A stretch of DNA of 64,000 nt, taken from NCBI GenBank assembly GCA_916610825.1, contig OU744451.1, positions 11,844,864 to 11,908,863 on the forward strand, read 5' to 3'. Both the position numbers and the translations under genes were made by a program. The notes beneath the pieces were generated by a model. That model had not been told where the DNA came from. It searched no databases and was given only the letters and a program-made list of their open reading frames with translations. This DNA comes from Haliclystus octoradiatus. Lineage: Eukaryota; Cnidaria; Staurozoa; Stauromedusae; Haliclystidae. Below are positions 1 through 11,944 of this stretch, in pieces. The stretch's first letter is position 1. Each line of letters opens with the position of its first letter.

Positions 1-1478
1 TAATGTGACCATATAGTTGATTTAATTTACCTCACGGTGGCTTGCCTGTCGGAGCTGTGACACATTTAATAACTTCTTTGTCCCTGCTTCGTCGTCTTTT
101 TGATTCTTCACATCAAAATTCAAGAAGAGAAGACCCGATGTGAAGATGGTACATGAAAATTCGGAACCATTTTGAGCAAAACCGTTTGTAGAAAACATTT
201 GGATTATAACATCACGTTTCTGTGATAACGTTTAAAATAGATTGTTCATAATATATAAAATATGAAGTCAAACATCAGACAATCATGTTTGCAACTCAAA
301 GTTTCACACCAAGGCGACCATCATGCTAGCTATTTTCGGACTAAGATTTGGGTCTGCACGCAGGCTAGATCAAACATAATTTATCATATGTTATATTGTT
401 TAAAATTTATTCTATCGTAGTTCCCGAGGGAATGCTCGCATAATTGCTGCTAGAGAGTTGAGGGTTTTTCCCGCGCTGTTTAATTTTAATCAGGCAAAAT
501 GACTGACGATCCCATGGAGACTATCAAAGAATAACAAAACCTAGAATTGAAAAAATAAGATTGTACAAAGCAGATGTGGTGAGGTAAGATTAATTAAATA
601 CAGTCATGTAATCTGTGCGCAAATGAAGTAAATGAAGTGACATTTAATGTTTATTGGAACATAGTGATAGCAGACGCTGGCTTTCTAATTTTTCACTCAA
701 ATTGAACAGACGGTCTGAAATCCAAAAACTGGATTGTTTGACATTAATACATTACATGGAATCCATTTATGAAAAATCTACCATTAGTACTGTAGCCAGC
801 CAAACCGCTATTTATCTTGAGATTATTCGAACGAAGACTGGAATATCCATGTTTCGAAGAGATAGGAATGAGTCGAGTCGTAGCAGATTGATATTAATTG
901 ACAGTTTAATAAATTCACTATAAAAGGCAATGAAATATACAAATATAAGTTAAATGAATAAATACCAAATAAGGCTATAAAATACAACTCAACTAAAACT
1001 AAGGTTATAAAATAGTGATTATAGTGACAGCGTTAACTTACATCGGTAGCTTTACCACGGCTTTAGGCTTTTTCCAATTTCTAGGTTCTTCTATATAATG
1101 TAATTGCTGCTGCCGTGATACTAATTTTACACGGTTTTTATACTATTTTTAATGGCGTCAATATTAACTAATTACCTACCAGTCTACTAAATACATGGAA
1201 ATAAATAACGGTAAACTAAATAACATCTATAACAATAAGCCGGTTACACCCGGTCTAGCCACGACCGCGACTGTTCCGTGTTCGTGACTATAGGCAGGAT
1301 GTTATATACTAATTATACTATTAAAGACATTGTATCATGGAGACAGGAAAAATTTATATTTGGCAGGGCTATAAGATTAAATATGCTATAATAAGAAGTT
1401 CATTGATTACGTTAATTACGATATATGAATTAAGAGTCTGTATTCACAACACGCCCCACACCATGGAAGGATTATCTC
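1..1478. other. AT-rich stretch without a recognised gene
   Basis: I find no exon with a recognisable protein motif on either strand. The longest open frame (654-923, plus, 89 codons) is serine/isoleucine-rich and resembles no family I know; its base composition matches the surrounding noncoding DNA. About 1220-1320 is more GC-rich and shares the phrase GATCTAGCCACGACC, or a close variant of it, with 27296-27310, so it may be a dispersed repeat. The segment next to the BEL element at 1.6 kb could contain an eroded BEL LTR, but no second LTR is present to prove it. Confidence 0.5.
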
Positions 1479-1487
1479 GTATTCTTC

Positions 1488-1560
1488 TAGTCTGCGTTTA
1501 CAGACCGCGGTTCATTCACAAAAGAATAGGTGAATGAATCGCGGTCTGTGACGCAGGCTA
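1488..1560. mobile_element. 73-bp palindromic MITE with perfect 9-bp target duplication
   Basis: The two arms (TAGTCTGCGTTTACAGACCG at the left and its near-complement ending CGCAGGCTA at the right) are about 32 bp each and separated by only about 9 bp, so the element is almost entirely a hairpin. It is flanked by identical 9-bp repeats GTATTCTTC at 1479-1487 and 1561-1569. Its termini match those of two larger elements in this window (39479-39814 and 53582-54031), so it is a minimal non-autonomous member of the same family. A 9-bp duplication is usual for MULE-type transposases; that assignment is inference. Confidence 0.8.
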
Positions 1561-1599
1561 GTATTCTTCCATCACATCTTCAACAATCATCAGTAGGCA

Positions 1600-2373
1600 A
1601 CAATAAACAAAGTCTATTTATTGGTCTTTCATAAAACCTGTCACAGTCTTGACCTTGACATTTCTTACTAGGTTGTTGATTCCCTGGAATGTTTCCATAA
1701 CTCTACCCAGTTTTGCCATTTACCACGAGCCATGTTTGGATCGATTACCTAAACGATATCATTAACTGTGATTTCCCTCTTCTTTTCGGTCCACTTCTTA
1801 CGTGCATACAATGTAGGAAGATAATTACGAATCCATTTGCGCCAGAACTGATTAACAATCGTTTGTAAAAATTGAAAGCGCTTTCTTGCAATATTTGTGT
1901 CCGCAAACGGTCCTGGAATTGCGGCTGATGATCTTCCTAACAACAAGTGATTAGGGGTAATGTATGCCCCATCATTAGGATCTGCTGACGATGGTCCCAG
2001 CGGTCTTGAATTAACTATATTTTCAACTTCGCATAAATATGTTTGCAATTCTTCTTGTGTTAGAACATGATCTTCATAGGCTGACTTTAACGCTTTCTTC
2101 ACCGACTTAACCATAGCTTCAAATACGCCCCCTTGATGTGGGGCATTTGGTGTATTGAACTTCCAAATCATTTGTACGTTGGCAGCGAATTCTTCTAGTT
2201 TTGAATTGTCCCATCCTTCTACCATCTCCTTTGATTCCCGCTCCGCTCCAACGAAATTCGAATCATTGTCTGATACAATCATTTTTGGATGTCCTCGTCT
2301 TGCCATGAATCTTCGTAAGGCGTGAAGAAAAGCTGTCGTTGTTTGATCACTGGCGACTTCAACATGTATGGTG
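1600..2373 (-). pseudogene. BEL integrase core and C-terminal tail, fragment
   Basis: The longest open piece is 1749-2306. It contains the integrase core signature with D in SDNDSNFVGA, the NAPHQGGVFEAMVKSVKKAL block with the catalytic glutamate, and the VNSRPLGP block typical of BEL/Pao integrases. After a stop near 1749 the usual tail (a VKVKTVTG-type motif) can still be read to about 1620. Just upstream of the open frame, residues resembling HVEVASDQTTTAFLHALRRF continue to the edge of the insertion at 2373, so the ATG at 2306 is an internal methionine, not a true start. Confidence 0.85.
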
Positions 2374-4194
2374 GCCCATCGTTGCCATAGCGTTTTTTTT
2401 TGAAAAAATTTTTATGCCATGGCCCATTGTTGCCATAGTAAAAAAAATTTTACCACGTGGCCCATCGTTGCCATAGTCTAATATTTTCAAATGATGGCCC
2501 ATCGTTGCCATAGCAAAAAAAATTTTACCACGTGACCCATTGTTGCCATAGTATAATATTTTAAATGATGGCCCATCGTTGCCATAGTAAATTGTTTTAC
2601 TTTTTCATAAAATTTTATTTTCCGAAATCTTATTTTATAGCCATTGGATATAGCAATATTTATATATATATAACAATGTAGCCAACAATAATATATTCTA
2701 CAATGTTGCAAACAACTCGAAAAATGAGACAGAAACAGCATAAAGGCCCAGAATTCTAGCCCAGAATGAATCTTTACTTTATTATTGATTCATTAGCGAT
2801 CGAGTTCGGACGTTTTTATTTTTCGTACAAGTTGCTACTTGACACACTGTTAAACAGTAGGGTATAGCTCCAACAACTGCTTGCCAATACATCAATATTT
2901 TCCACAAATAATAACTGTTTCAAGCAGTATGCATTATAGCATTAGCAAAAATTTACAAACTTTCATAACAAATTAAGTAATGAAATTAGCCTTATTGAAG
3001 ATTAATCAAAGATATCAAACTAAGTACCGTCTCGTTACTCCAGAGTTAACCCCTCAAATTTGACATTTATATGGTATATGTTATCACATGTCATTCTAGG
3101 GCAATTATATAGCTGAAACCGGGGCAGAAACTGTAGGGTTCTTTGTAATTCTCCTGTAGGCTACAGGCTTTTGAATATTGATAGAAAAACAACAACAAAA
3201 CTTGATGATGCAAATTACAATATCCAGAACAATCATTCAGAAATCACGCTTAAACACGATACAATCAGATCGTATTTCAAAGTTTTAATAGCATGTCTAC
3301 AAGTAAACCACGTTGCCGTAATTTTCTAGTTATGCTATAGTTGTATAGGCAATGTCACAATGCATGCTGGTATATGGCGGTTCTCGGTCAGCGTGCTTTT
3401 GAACAAATAAATGAATCAAATAAATGAATGGAAAGTTTTTGCTATGCCAGCGCTCAACGTAGCTAGCTGCAACAATTTTTCTTTAACAACTTAACTTATT
3501 ATCTTAAAATTGATATATTGACCACCTTTCGAGCCTGGAGTTCCACCCTACTGTTTTAACAGTCTGTCATAGCTAGACCTAGACCTGTTGAAAAGACATA
3601 AGTATATGTGAACTATTATTTCCCGTGAAACAATATAATTGATTAATTGTAACTAGACTATTGAAATATTTAGGTTGGACATATCCAAATCCAAACGTGA
3701 ATTTGCGAATGTAAGATAATGATGATTGATGACGATGATTTCAGAACTATCCCGAGAATTATAATTACATATTATTCTTTGACTCCCGATAATTAGTGAT
3801 CGTAAGTGTATTCATCATTTACATTGTATAGCCAAATAAACCATATCATAGTCATAGTCAAATGTAATTACTATACTTCTGTTTAACTTGTACTACACAT
3901 TCCCATGTTTTTTAGTTATATTGTAACCATATTACATTACATTAAAGATATGAAATAGTGCTCAATCTCAATGTCAGCATTTGACAGAGCTAAATACAAC
4001 AGAAGGAATCAAAGACAAAACATGCACAACATGGCACAGCGTTTTAAATACAAAAATAACTTAATAATAAACATTTAGTTTATGAAAAAGTAAAACAATT
4101 TACTATGGCAACGATGGGCCATCATTTAAAAATATTATACTATGGCAACAATGGGCCACGTGGTAAAATTTTTTTTGCTATGGCAACGATGGGC
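2374..4194. mobile_element. 1.8-kb TIR element with subterminal tandem repeats inside BEL integrase
   Basis: Both ends carry the same roughly 18-bp motif in inverted orientation: GCCCATCGTTGCCATAG at the left and CTATGGCAACGATGGGC at the right. The motif is repeated about five times near the left end (2374-2586) and three times near the right end (4100-4194), spaced about 35-65 bp apart. The interior (2.6-4.08 kb) has no credible coding sequence. The element separates two halves of the BEL integrase, so it inserted later. I could not fix the target duplication: GGTG lies to the left and GGCG to the right. The multiple subterminal repeats resemble transposase-binding arrays; the superfamily is unknown. 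Confidence 0.7.
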
Positions 4195-4690
4195 GGCGTC
4201 CAATCTTTATTGACAATGGTCCAAAGTAATCTAGGCCAACATAGAAAAATGGCGGAGTGAATGGTCTGAGACGGAATCCGGGCAAATTAGCAATCAATTG
4301 TTGTTGTGGCAATGATCTCAACTTTTGGCATTTGATGCATTTTCTTCCAATGGCTTTTGATAAATGCCTTCCACTCAGTATCCAAAATCCCCTTCTGCTT
4401 TCCGCCAATACCCTTTTAGAACCGGCATGGCCAACCATGAAATGACATCTTACCATGATAAGCTTGGACAGTGCATGTTTCTTTGGAAGAAGAATTGGGT
4501 GTTTTTGGTCCTATGGTAAGCATTTCGCAGCGTCTCTTCTACCACCAACTCTGATCACAACTTTGGAATCTTCGAATGGGTCAACTGTTTGAAATCTCCC
4601 TTTTCCAGCCTGGGGTGCAATTCCGTGTGGGCGTTGCGTATCCAGTGTAATTCCACTAATTCAAATTCACTTGGCAAACGTTGACCATGT
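4195..4690 (-). pseudogene. BEL integrase zinc-binding domain fragment
   Basis: The minus-strand frame 4456-4195 reads a histidine-cysteine zinc finger: H in HFMVGHAG, then GFWILSGR, then the CIKCQK cysteines. It continues into LRPFTPPFFYVGLDYFGPL, the region that precedes the core domain in BEL/Pao integrases, and stops at the inserted element. Coding similarity extends upstream to about 4680, with a histidine-tryptophan-isoleucine motif typical of the RNase H-integrase connector. Frames are shifted, so this is not expressed intact. Confidence 0.8.
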
Positions 4691-5040
4691 AGCGGGTGGA
4701 ATGAACGAAGTATTGATTAATACCACCACACATACATAAGCGTTGATAAGATATATATTTGTGTAATTGTAATAATAACTGTAGCTGGCCACCAACAGGG
4801 AGAGGATGAATGAGGGTTAATATGACCGTTGATAAACAGAGCCTCTATGAAGGTGGACCAGCTTTGCTAATATAGGTGTTGTCGCCACGAAGGGCAGACG
4901 AGAAGAGAGTTGATATATTACATACAGTGATTTACATTTACAAGGTATACGTGATTACAAACGGAAGCTTTACAATTGACAAAGGAAATACATTATGGAT
5001 AAGACAATAGACATAAAACAATCCACTACAACCACTTCTC
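4690..5040. other. About 350-bp foreign insert between BEL RNase H and integrase
   Basis: BEL coding similarity ends at about 5040 (after the IKRSSEKR motif) and resumes at about 4680, whereas in intact BEL elements these positions are adjacent. The intervening DNA is AT-rich and has no protein similarity that I recognise. Its size would suit a solo LTR or short MITE, but clear terminal repeats or a target duplication were not seen. The short phrase ACGAAG at the left edge and CTTCGT at the right edge are complementary and may be the remains of termini. Confidence 0.4.
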
Positions 5041-6720
5041 TTCTCACTGCTTCGTTTGATGTTGTTGATAAATCTGAGTACGTATGCTGTAACTCTGATT
5101 AGTTTGTTGTACTTTGAAAATCTTTCTACATCTACGACTACTTCTGGGTTGGACGACGCAACACACACCAATTTCACAGACTTTCTTTCTAGATTTGTTT
5201 TTCTGATTGGTAGAGTTTGTTGAGGCCAGTCTTTCTCGTCATCTAGAAATTTTGGTCTTTCCATCCATCTGTTGTGTAATTCTTCTATTGAAATTCCTCT
5301 TGACGCATCATCGGCTACGTTCAATACTCCTGGACAATGCCTCCATTGTTGTGGATTTGAATTACTCTGAATTTCGCCAATTCGTACAGCAACAAAGGTT
5401 TCGGATTGTTTTGCTTGACTTTTTAGCCAGGCCAATGTGACAGCACTATCGCTCCAAGCCTCCAATAGATAGTATCTTCTAGTTGAATTCGTAGTTCATT
5501 GGTGATGGTGTTTGCCAGTCTTGTAGCAAGAACTGCTGCTTGGAGTTCTAAGGGTGGTACCGTCAGTCTTTTCAATTTGTTAGCCTTGTCTTGGCCACTA
5601 CAAACATCGTCTTGGCTTTGCCATTGTCTATCTTCCATTGTAAGTATGCACACGCTGCAAAAGCGTCTTCGCTGGCATCACAGAATACGTGTAATGTTGG
5701 ATGACCTTTGGCATGTTCTGGCTTTAGGCATCTTGGGATGTTGAATTGTTGTAGCTGTTGTATTTCTTCAAAGAATTTGCACCACTCCTTTTGGCCTTCA
5801 TCTTCTAATGATTCGTCCCACGTTAAACCTTGTGACCATAGTTTTTGGAGACCAATCTTTGCCTTGATCATTACAGCTGCTACAAAACCAATTGGATCGA
5901 ATACTCCTGCTACTCGGCTGATGATGATTCTTTTGGTTAGTATTTCATTTGGCGTCTCTTTAATTTTAAATGATATCTCATCTGTTTGTGGCTTCCAAAT
6001 TGTTCCCAAAACCTTCTCTTCTTTGTGATCTATGTCCCTTGGCTCGTTCATGTTCTTATCATCGCCTTGTATCACCGTCAGTTCTTTACAGTTTGATGTC
6101 CACTTTTTCAACTTGAACCCTCCACTTGCCAAGGTTCTGTTAGTTGACTTGTTAAGTTCTCTGCTTCCTCTTTGCTTGATACACTGTCGCATATGTCGTC
6201 CATGTAGGCGTTGGTGATGATCGATGATGCTGCTTGAGGGTGACTTTCGATGTTGGCTTCTGCTGTCATTCGTAACACCGTCTGTGCCATTGCTGGTGCT
6301 GGTTTATCCCCAAAGGTGACTTTTTGCATCATGTATACTTGTGGCTTGCTAGTTGTATCCATATTTCGCCATAGGAACCTGTGCACATGTTGATCTGCGA
6401 CCGGCATCTTGATTTGTGGAAACATTTTACTTATGTCAGTGCATATCCCAACTTCATTCTCTCTGAACCTTGTGATGACGCCGTAGTCTTGTCACTTCTG
6501 ATGACGGCATGATGTGCTATGTAGTATATGGGACCTTCATATTTGTTGATTTCATCATATGTTATCTTGCAAATCCTAAACGAAGATACTCCATTATTTG
6601 CTTGTTGTACTCTGCTGCAAATTGTTCAGTTTTGGATAATTTCCTCTCTGTTGATCCCAACCTTTTTAGGGCCAATGTGTAGTTATTTGGTAATGTTGCT
6701 GGGTCTTCTTTCAACATGAT
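5040..6720 (-). pseudogene. BEL reverse transcriptase and RNase H, frameshifted
   Basis: The open pieces are 6425-6108 (reverse transcriptase with DKPAPAMAQ and the catalytic motif NAYMDDICDS), 6192-5572 (thumb and the BEL-specific Pao region, with GVFDPIGFVAAVMIKAKIGL and the RNase H opening LHVFCDASEDAFAACAY), 5653-5423 and 5465-4938 (RNase H/connector with WSDSAVTLAWLKS and HCPGVLNVADDASRG). Adjacent pieces overlap in different frames, so at least three frameshifts have accumulated. Upstream of 6425 the finger domain continues out of frame to about 6720. Confidence 0.88.
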
Positions 6721-7490
6721 TTTCTCAGTAGATTGGCAGCCTTTTTATCTTCATCTGATATCGTTGATGGTAGGCATTCACATGTCTTTGGCCTGACTCC
6801 AAAACTTTCTGTTTCCCAGAAGGCTGCTAAATCAATTGGTTGCTTTTCTTTGATACCTTCAATATTGTTAACTGCAAGCACCCTGTTCTTTCTTTTTGAC
6901 TCTGACTTTATAGGCCCAACCACGGACATGTTTAATGACGTCGTCTTTCCAGTCAATCCTAGCTCTTTGGCGAAGTCTTCTCTGATGAAGGAAATCTGTG
7001 CACCAGAATCTATGAGAACATTGGCCTTCTTTTCTTTACCATTTTTACCTTTTACTAATACTCTTGCTATTGGTAGCATTGTTTGATCACCCCTGGTTGA
7101 CGTTGCACTTGCCATTGGTACATCTTGATGAAGTGTTGGATGGAGTTTCTTTTTGCAGCCTTCTGATGTGCATTCTTGGAGACTTCTGCATTCCCTTATA
7201 CTATGTCCTTCTTTGAGACAACAGAAACAGCGTTTATTATCTTTGACTAATGTCCATCTATCGTCAATGTTTACGTCTAAGGACTTTGAGTAATCTTGTA
7301 TGAAATGATTATCTTCACACAATGGGCATTGTCTATATCTCTTTTTGTCTCTTGTTTGGGCTGTGTTGGCTGAAGTCGATGAGTGTTGCTTTTGACGTCC
7401 ACTGCCAGAGAATGGTTCTAACGAATATGCCTGGCTTTTGATGATGCTTTCCGATTCCAGCCGATTTGCTCTGTTGGATGTCTTCGAACA
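6711..7490 (-). pseudogene. BEL gag zinc knuckles and aspartic protease fragment
   Basis: The frame shows a CPLCEDNHFIQDYSK knuckle, a second CFCCLKEGHSIREC knuckle, and then the retropepsin-like protease of BEL elements with the active site VLIDSGAQISFI. The protease aspartate is present. The open frame begins at 7511, but residues before about 7490 come from the fused gypsy sequence, so gag is truncated at its N-terminus. The frame closes at 6711, at the gap before reverse transcriptase. Confidence 0.85.
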
Positions 7491-9431
7491 TCGGCAGTGA
7501 GTCCAGGCCAATACCAGTCCAATCTAACACGTGCTAGTGTCTTATTGATGCCAAAATGTGATTGACAATGCTTTTCAGAAATTATTTCGTTTCTCAGTTC
7601 AGCTGGACAAACCGTTAGTTGTCTTCTTCTGTTTTTAAATGGAATTTTAGTTATCATTGTACCATCTTCAAGCAGGCATAATTGTTCTATCAAAATCTTT
7701 TCATCTTGACTTTCCATTTTGTAAGTTTCTTCAGTGATGGTTTTCTTTTGCTGAAGTGCTTGATAAACTTTCTTTAAATTCACATCTGCCTGTTGTTTTT
7801 TAGCTACTTCGGATAATACTTTTACGACCCTGATGCTAAGATCTGGATTCAACTCTGTGTCAGTGGCTTCTTTATCTTTGCTTACTTCTTCAGTTGTTCC
7901 AAAGTGTTTGTTGCATTGGACACATTCGATACACTGTTGTCGACTTAAACCATCAGCATTGTTATGTTTCAGAACATGGCGATCCTCAATTGTGCATGTG
8001 TAGTCAGACATTAATTGCAACCATCTTCCGACTTGCCCTTGAGAAATAGTAGATTTTAGTAGCCATACTAATGATGCATGGTCTGTTCTAATAAGGAATT
8101 TTTTGCCATGCAAATAATTATGAAAATGTTTCAATGCAAATAATTATGGCCAGCAACTCCTTCCTAGTGGTGCAGTAATTGGTTTCTTCCTTCTTTAAGA
8201 CTCTGGAAAAGTATGCTATTACTTTTTCTTGACCGTTATCCCAAACTTGGGAAAGTACAGCACCCGTAACAATATCGCTAGCATCTGTATCTAGTATGAA
8301 AGGTTTTGTGAAGTCTGGATATGCCAACATTGGTGATGTTATTAATGCTTCACGTAGTTGGGAAAATGCTTGTTCATAGCTATGATCCCAATGAAACTTA
8401 GCATCTTTCAATGTGAATTTGTTGAGTGGTTTTGCTAGTTCTGAGTAGCCAGATATAAATCGACGATAATATCCCGTAGTTCCCAAGAATGCCCGTACGT
8501 CCTTGTTATGTTGAGGTATGGGCCATTCTTGAATGCTCTGCACTATTTTGGGGTCAGTCTTAACACCATCGGCACCAACAATGTGACCAAGGTATTCTAC
8601 TTCTTTACAGAATAGCGAACATATTGACGGCTTCAATTTTAAATTTGCTTTCTTCAATCTACGAAACACTTCTTCCAGTCTTTCTAGGTGACTATCAATG
8701 TCCTTTGAAAATATTTTAATGTCATCTAGATATACCAACAAGGTCTTCCATTGAAAACCACGCATTACATTTTCCATTAGTCTTTCGAAACACGATGGTG
8801 CTGATGTCAATCCAAAGCTGAGGACATTCCAGTTGTATAATCCAGATCTTGTGCAACATCCTGACACTTCCTTTACTTGATCATCTAATTCAATCTGCCA
8901 GTATCCACTAACCATATCCAATGTACTGAAATACATATTTCCACTCAAAGTGTCAAGGCTATCGTCAATTCTTGGTAACGGATAGGCATCTGGTTTGGTA
9001 ACGCTGTTGACTTTTCGATAGTCGATGCACATGCGCCATGTTCCATCTTTCTTCTTCACTAGAATGACAGGGGAACTCCACGCACCATAACCTTCTGTGA
9101 TCAGCCCTTTATCTAATAACTCAGATACTTGACGCTCAATTTCTTCTTCATTTGTTGGTGAATGGCGATACGGTCGCTGCTTGATCGGAATTGCACCCTC
9201 CTTCAGGTTGATTGAATGTTTCACCAGGCTGGTTCGACCTACATCTGTTGGTCCAGTAGTGAAAATGTCAGCATATTGCAGCAATAGTTGTTTCAGTGCA
9301 TGTTTTTCCTCCGATTGCAGATGTTTGCACCATTCTTTTGCAAGGACTTCCAGATGTGGTGGCAGCTGATAATGCAGGGATTCACTAATTTCCATTCTGC
9401 AGATTTTCTTCCTAGTCAATGGCTTGCACAT
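7490..9431 (-). pseudogene. Gypsy reverse transcriptase, RNase H and partial integrase
   Basis: Frame 9431-8118 (437 codons) holds a full reverse transcriptase: KKKDGTWRMCIDYRKVN, the FGLTSAPSCFERLM motif, and the catalytic YLDDIKIFS, followed by RNase H DTDASDIVTGAVLSQ and the TTRKELLAII motif. It overlaps frame 8134-7418 (238 codons), which carries the RNase H end (IRTDHASLVWLL, HNNADGLSR) and the integrase zinc-binding domain up to LDWYWPGLTADVRR. A single frameshift near 8120-8134 joins the two. The integrase CC pair and catalytic core are absent because of the junction with BEL. Confidence 0.92.
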
Positions 9432-9561
9432 CAGGTCAGCATTCTCTTCTTCTTCTATTGCTTCAACAGGTGTTTATCTGCCAATGACTTTTCCGGCAGT
9501 AACGTGAATCGTGTTAGGAGTAGTATTCATTAATCTGACAATAATTTCCATAGATGAAGCA

Positions 9562-10464
9562 TTATGTAATGTCGAAGCAACCAGCATACCCTTTTGGCTC
9601 ATTATTTGGTTCTAGCATTCCACATGCACTGGAAGGAATTTGGTTCAACCTGGCGATTATTACTCTTTCAGATAACCCTGGGATGGCTGTGGCACTTTTA
9701 ATTTGGACAATGACAGCAAATGGTCTGCCATTTTGGTCACACACTGCTACTTCTTTCTCGCCAATTGATAAGCGAAATGTTGCAAAATCTATTGTGCACT
9801 TATGATGTTGGAAAAAGTCCATACCTAGAAGAGCTTGATTTCCAATATCTGCAACTTCAAAAGTTTGTTCAAGTTTGAGAGGACCAGTCCATATTTCAAG
9901 ATTTATGCTTCCTATAATATTTACAATCCGTCCGTCAGCCAATTCTGCCAAATTTTGCTGCCGTTTCAATGTCTCTTTGACATGCTTAGGTAGAAAATTA
10001 AAGGTTGAGATAGGCAACACTGATTTTGTGCACCCTGAATCTAATAGGAATGGTTCGTGGACATTATATGTCTTTAATTTGATACAAAAACTGTTGGCTG
10101 CGGAATTAGAGCCCAAAGTATACAGTCTTTTCTTATTATCATGTTTAAAGATCTCTGTGATGTAATGAATGTAAGAGAACGACATTAATAACAACCAGAA
10201 ATAACAAACTGTTCTTTTAATTCCAGAAACAAAGTTACAACATTTAAAAATCATTCTCTCTTTACATATACCCTGATGCAGTTTAAGATGTTTGTTTCCT
10301 TTGTTTGGTGTATGGTCTTCAATGTCAACTTTATCTAACTCATTAATACTACTGCAGATGTCTTTGTGTTTTTCACCAGTTGTAGTAGGCTTACTAAAAT
10401 TATACTGTTCATTTTGATTGCCCTCGCTTTTACACAAAGGTCTGTAGGAACCTTCCTGAACCAT
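9562..10464 (-). pseudogene. Gypsy aspartic protease region
   Basis: A 300-codon frame. The protease domain has the active-site block FLLDSGCTKSVLP, a central LADGRIVNIIGSINLEIW strand region and the flap/closing block ALLGMDFFQHHKCTIDF. The catalytic aspartate is present. The N-terminal third is lysine/asparagine-rich linker. It is separated from the downstream reverse transcriptase frame by a stop near 9562 and a 130-bp gap; whether that is decay or normal frame switching cannot be told from one copy. Confidence 0.85.
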
Positions 10465-10799
10465 CTAGAACATTCTAGAACATAGAAGAACCTACATGAC
10501 TCCCCGCATGACTCACAATGACCGTGCATGATCTAGCAGCTTCTAGCATTTATCTAAACACTATAAATACAGTAAATGAAAACTATGAAAACTATGAGAA
10601 CTGAATGTACAGTCTACTATCAACATGTCAACTTGGAATTAATATTATTATTCATAAGAAGAAATATACCATACAAATCAATTCAACCTACGTTGTTATT
10701 ATTATTTCTTCAACATAATTCTACAGTTCTCATCAGGTCCTCGTTGCTCAGGGCTTGTGCAGCGGGATCTTATTCGTTTCCCGACTTTGATGCGGCTGC

Positions 10800-11735
10800 C
10801 TATTCATCACTTTTACGCTTTCGGCAATCTCTGATCATGTGACCGGGTACGTTGCAATAATAACAATTTCTAATGTTCCTTTCTTTTGATACTATACTAT
10901 CCCTTGCTTTTCTTATTTCTTCAATGATATCTTTCTGTCCTAGGTGAAGTCCTGCTACATCATTCTTCACAGATTTCAATTCAATTTTCATGTTGCTCAT
11001 ATCTTGCTTTAAATTTTCAACTTCTTTCCTTATCATATTTGATTCTTTCTCCTGCACATCCTCGTCATTAAACTGTATTTTATTATAAGTTGATCTTTCT
11101 CCACGATCAGGACTATATTCATTAATACGTTTTAGTGCGTCTGCAAAGCTTTGGGGAGGGTTGTTTCTAAATTCCCTTCTTAGTACCCAATCACCAATAG
11201 CATCCACAATTTCTTTCACTACAATTTGTTCCCGTAAATTGTGACTTAGAGTTGGATTTGACAAATCTACAAGGCGTCTAATATGGGAACCAAACTCATA
11301 GATATTGTCTCCTTTTCTCAATCTTGCATTTTTCAACTCCCGTCTTGCCTCGTCTTGATAAAGTTCAAATCGCATGAGCAGAAATTCCTTTTATTTCTTC
11401 ATAGGAATTACCTGGAATTGTTCTGCTACATTTCCACATAGTGTCATTTTTAACTTCAGACTTCTTTCTCTTGAATCCCATCTATTTATTTCTGCCACTT
11501 CCTCAAAGGTCTTCAAAAATGTTCTAACATCTTGACAGCCATCAAATGTTGGTGGCTTTTCCTTCCTCTGATCTGGTCGATGCAGCGTAGCTGCTAACTG
11601 CTGAAAGTCCATAATTGGTTGCTTTCTCTGCTGCTGTTGTTCTTCTAGCTGCGCCAGCCTTTGTCTAAGAGTATTGAGTTCTTTCTCTCTTCCCACAATG
11701 TCCATGTCATTCTCTTGTTGATGTTGCTGTGCCAT
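10800..11735 (-). pseudogene. Gypsy gag (nucleocapsid with one zinc knuckle)
   Basis: Two adjacent minus-strand frames, 11735-11391 (114 codons, glutamine-rich coiled coil, then capsid-like PTFDGCQDVRTFLKTFEEVA) and 11375-10800 (191 codons, capsid C-terminal helices, coiled coil, then a CCHC knuckle CYYCNVPGHMIRDC near the end). They are separated by one stop/frameshift at about 11380. This is typical of Ty3/gypsy gag: particle assembly and RNA packaging. Confidence 0.85.
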
Positions 11736-11925
11736 ATTCTCCAGTTCTAATTGATGCGAGACAGATCTTGTTAATCTTTTGAATTCTTCCAGGGTAAATA
11801 GCTCAGTAATATCCTAATATTTAGATCTTCAAAAATGATGAAAACACTATATAATTATTCAGATTAGGTAAGGTTTATTATGATAAATGATTACGATAGT
11901 TCGTCAAGTATTGCTCTTGAAAAAT

Positions 11926-11943
11926 ATCCCGCCGCTGCCACCA
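11926..11943 (-). promoter_or_regulatory. Likely tRNA primer-binding site of the gypsy element
   Basis: On the minus strand TGGTGGCAGCGGCGGGAT begins one base after the LTR end (...ATTACA then T). It starts with TGG, the complement of a tRNA 3' CCA end, and lies just upstream of gag, as a minus-strand primer site should. I did not match it to a specific tRNA. Confidence 0.6.
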
Positions 11944-11944
11944 A

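Larger units (their letters stand above)
1600..7490 (-). mobile_element. BEL/Pao LTR retrotransposon, broken and interrupted
   Basis: Reading on the minus strand, the order is gag zinc knuckles and aspartic protease (7490-6711), reverse transcriptase (about 6720-5900), RNase H (about 5650-5040), integrase zinc finger (about 4680-4195) and integrase core (2373-1600). This is the canonical BEL/Pao order. The coding parts lie in several frames with stops between them. Two foreign segments interrupt it: 2374-4194 inside the integrase and about 4690-5040 between RNase H and integrase. The 5' end (LTR and most of gag) is missing because the element joins a Ty3/gypsy integrase directly at about 7490. 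No LTR pair was found. It is inactive. Confidence 0.85.
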
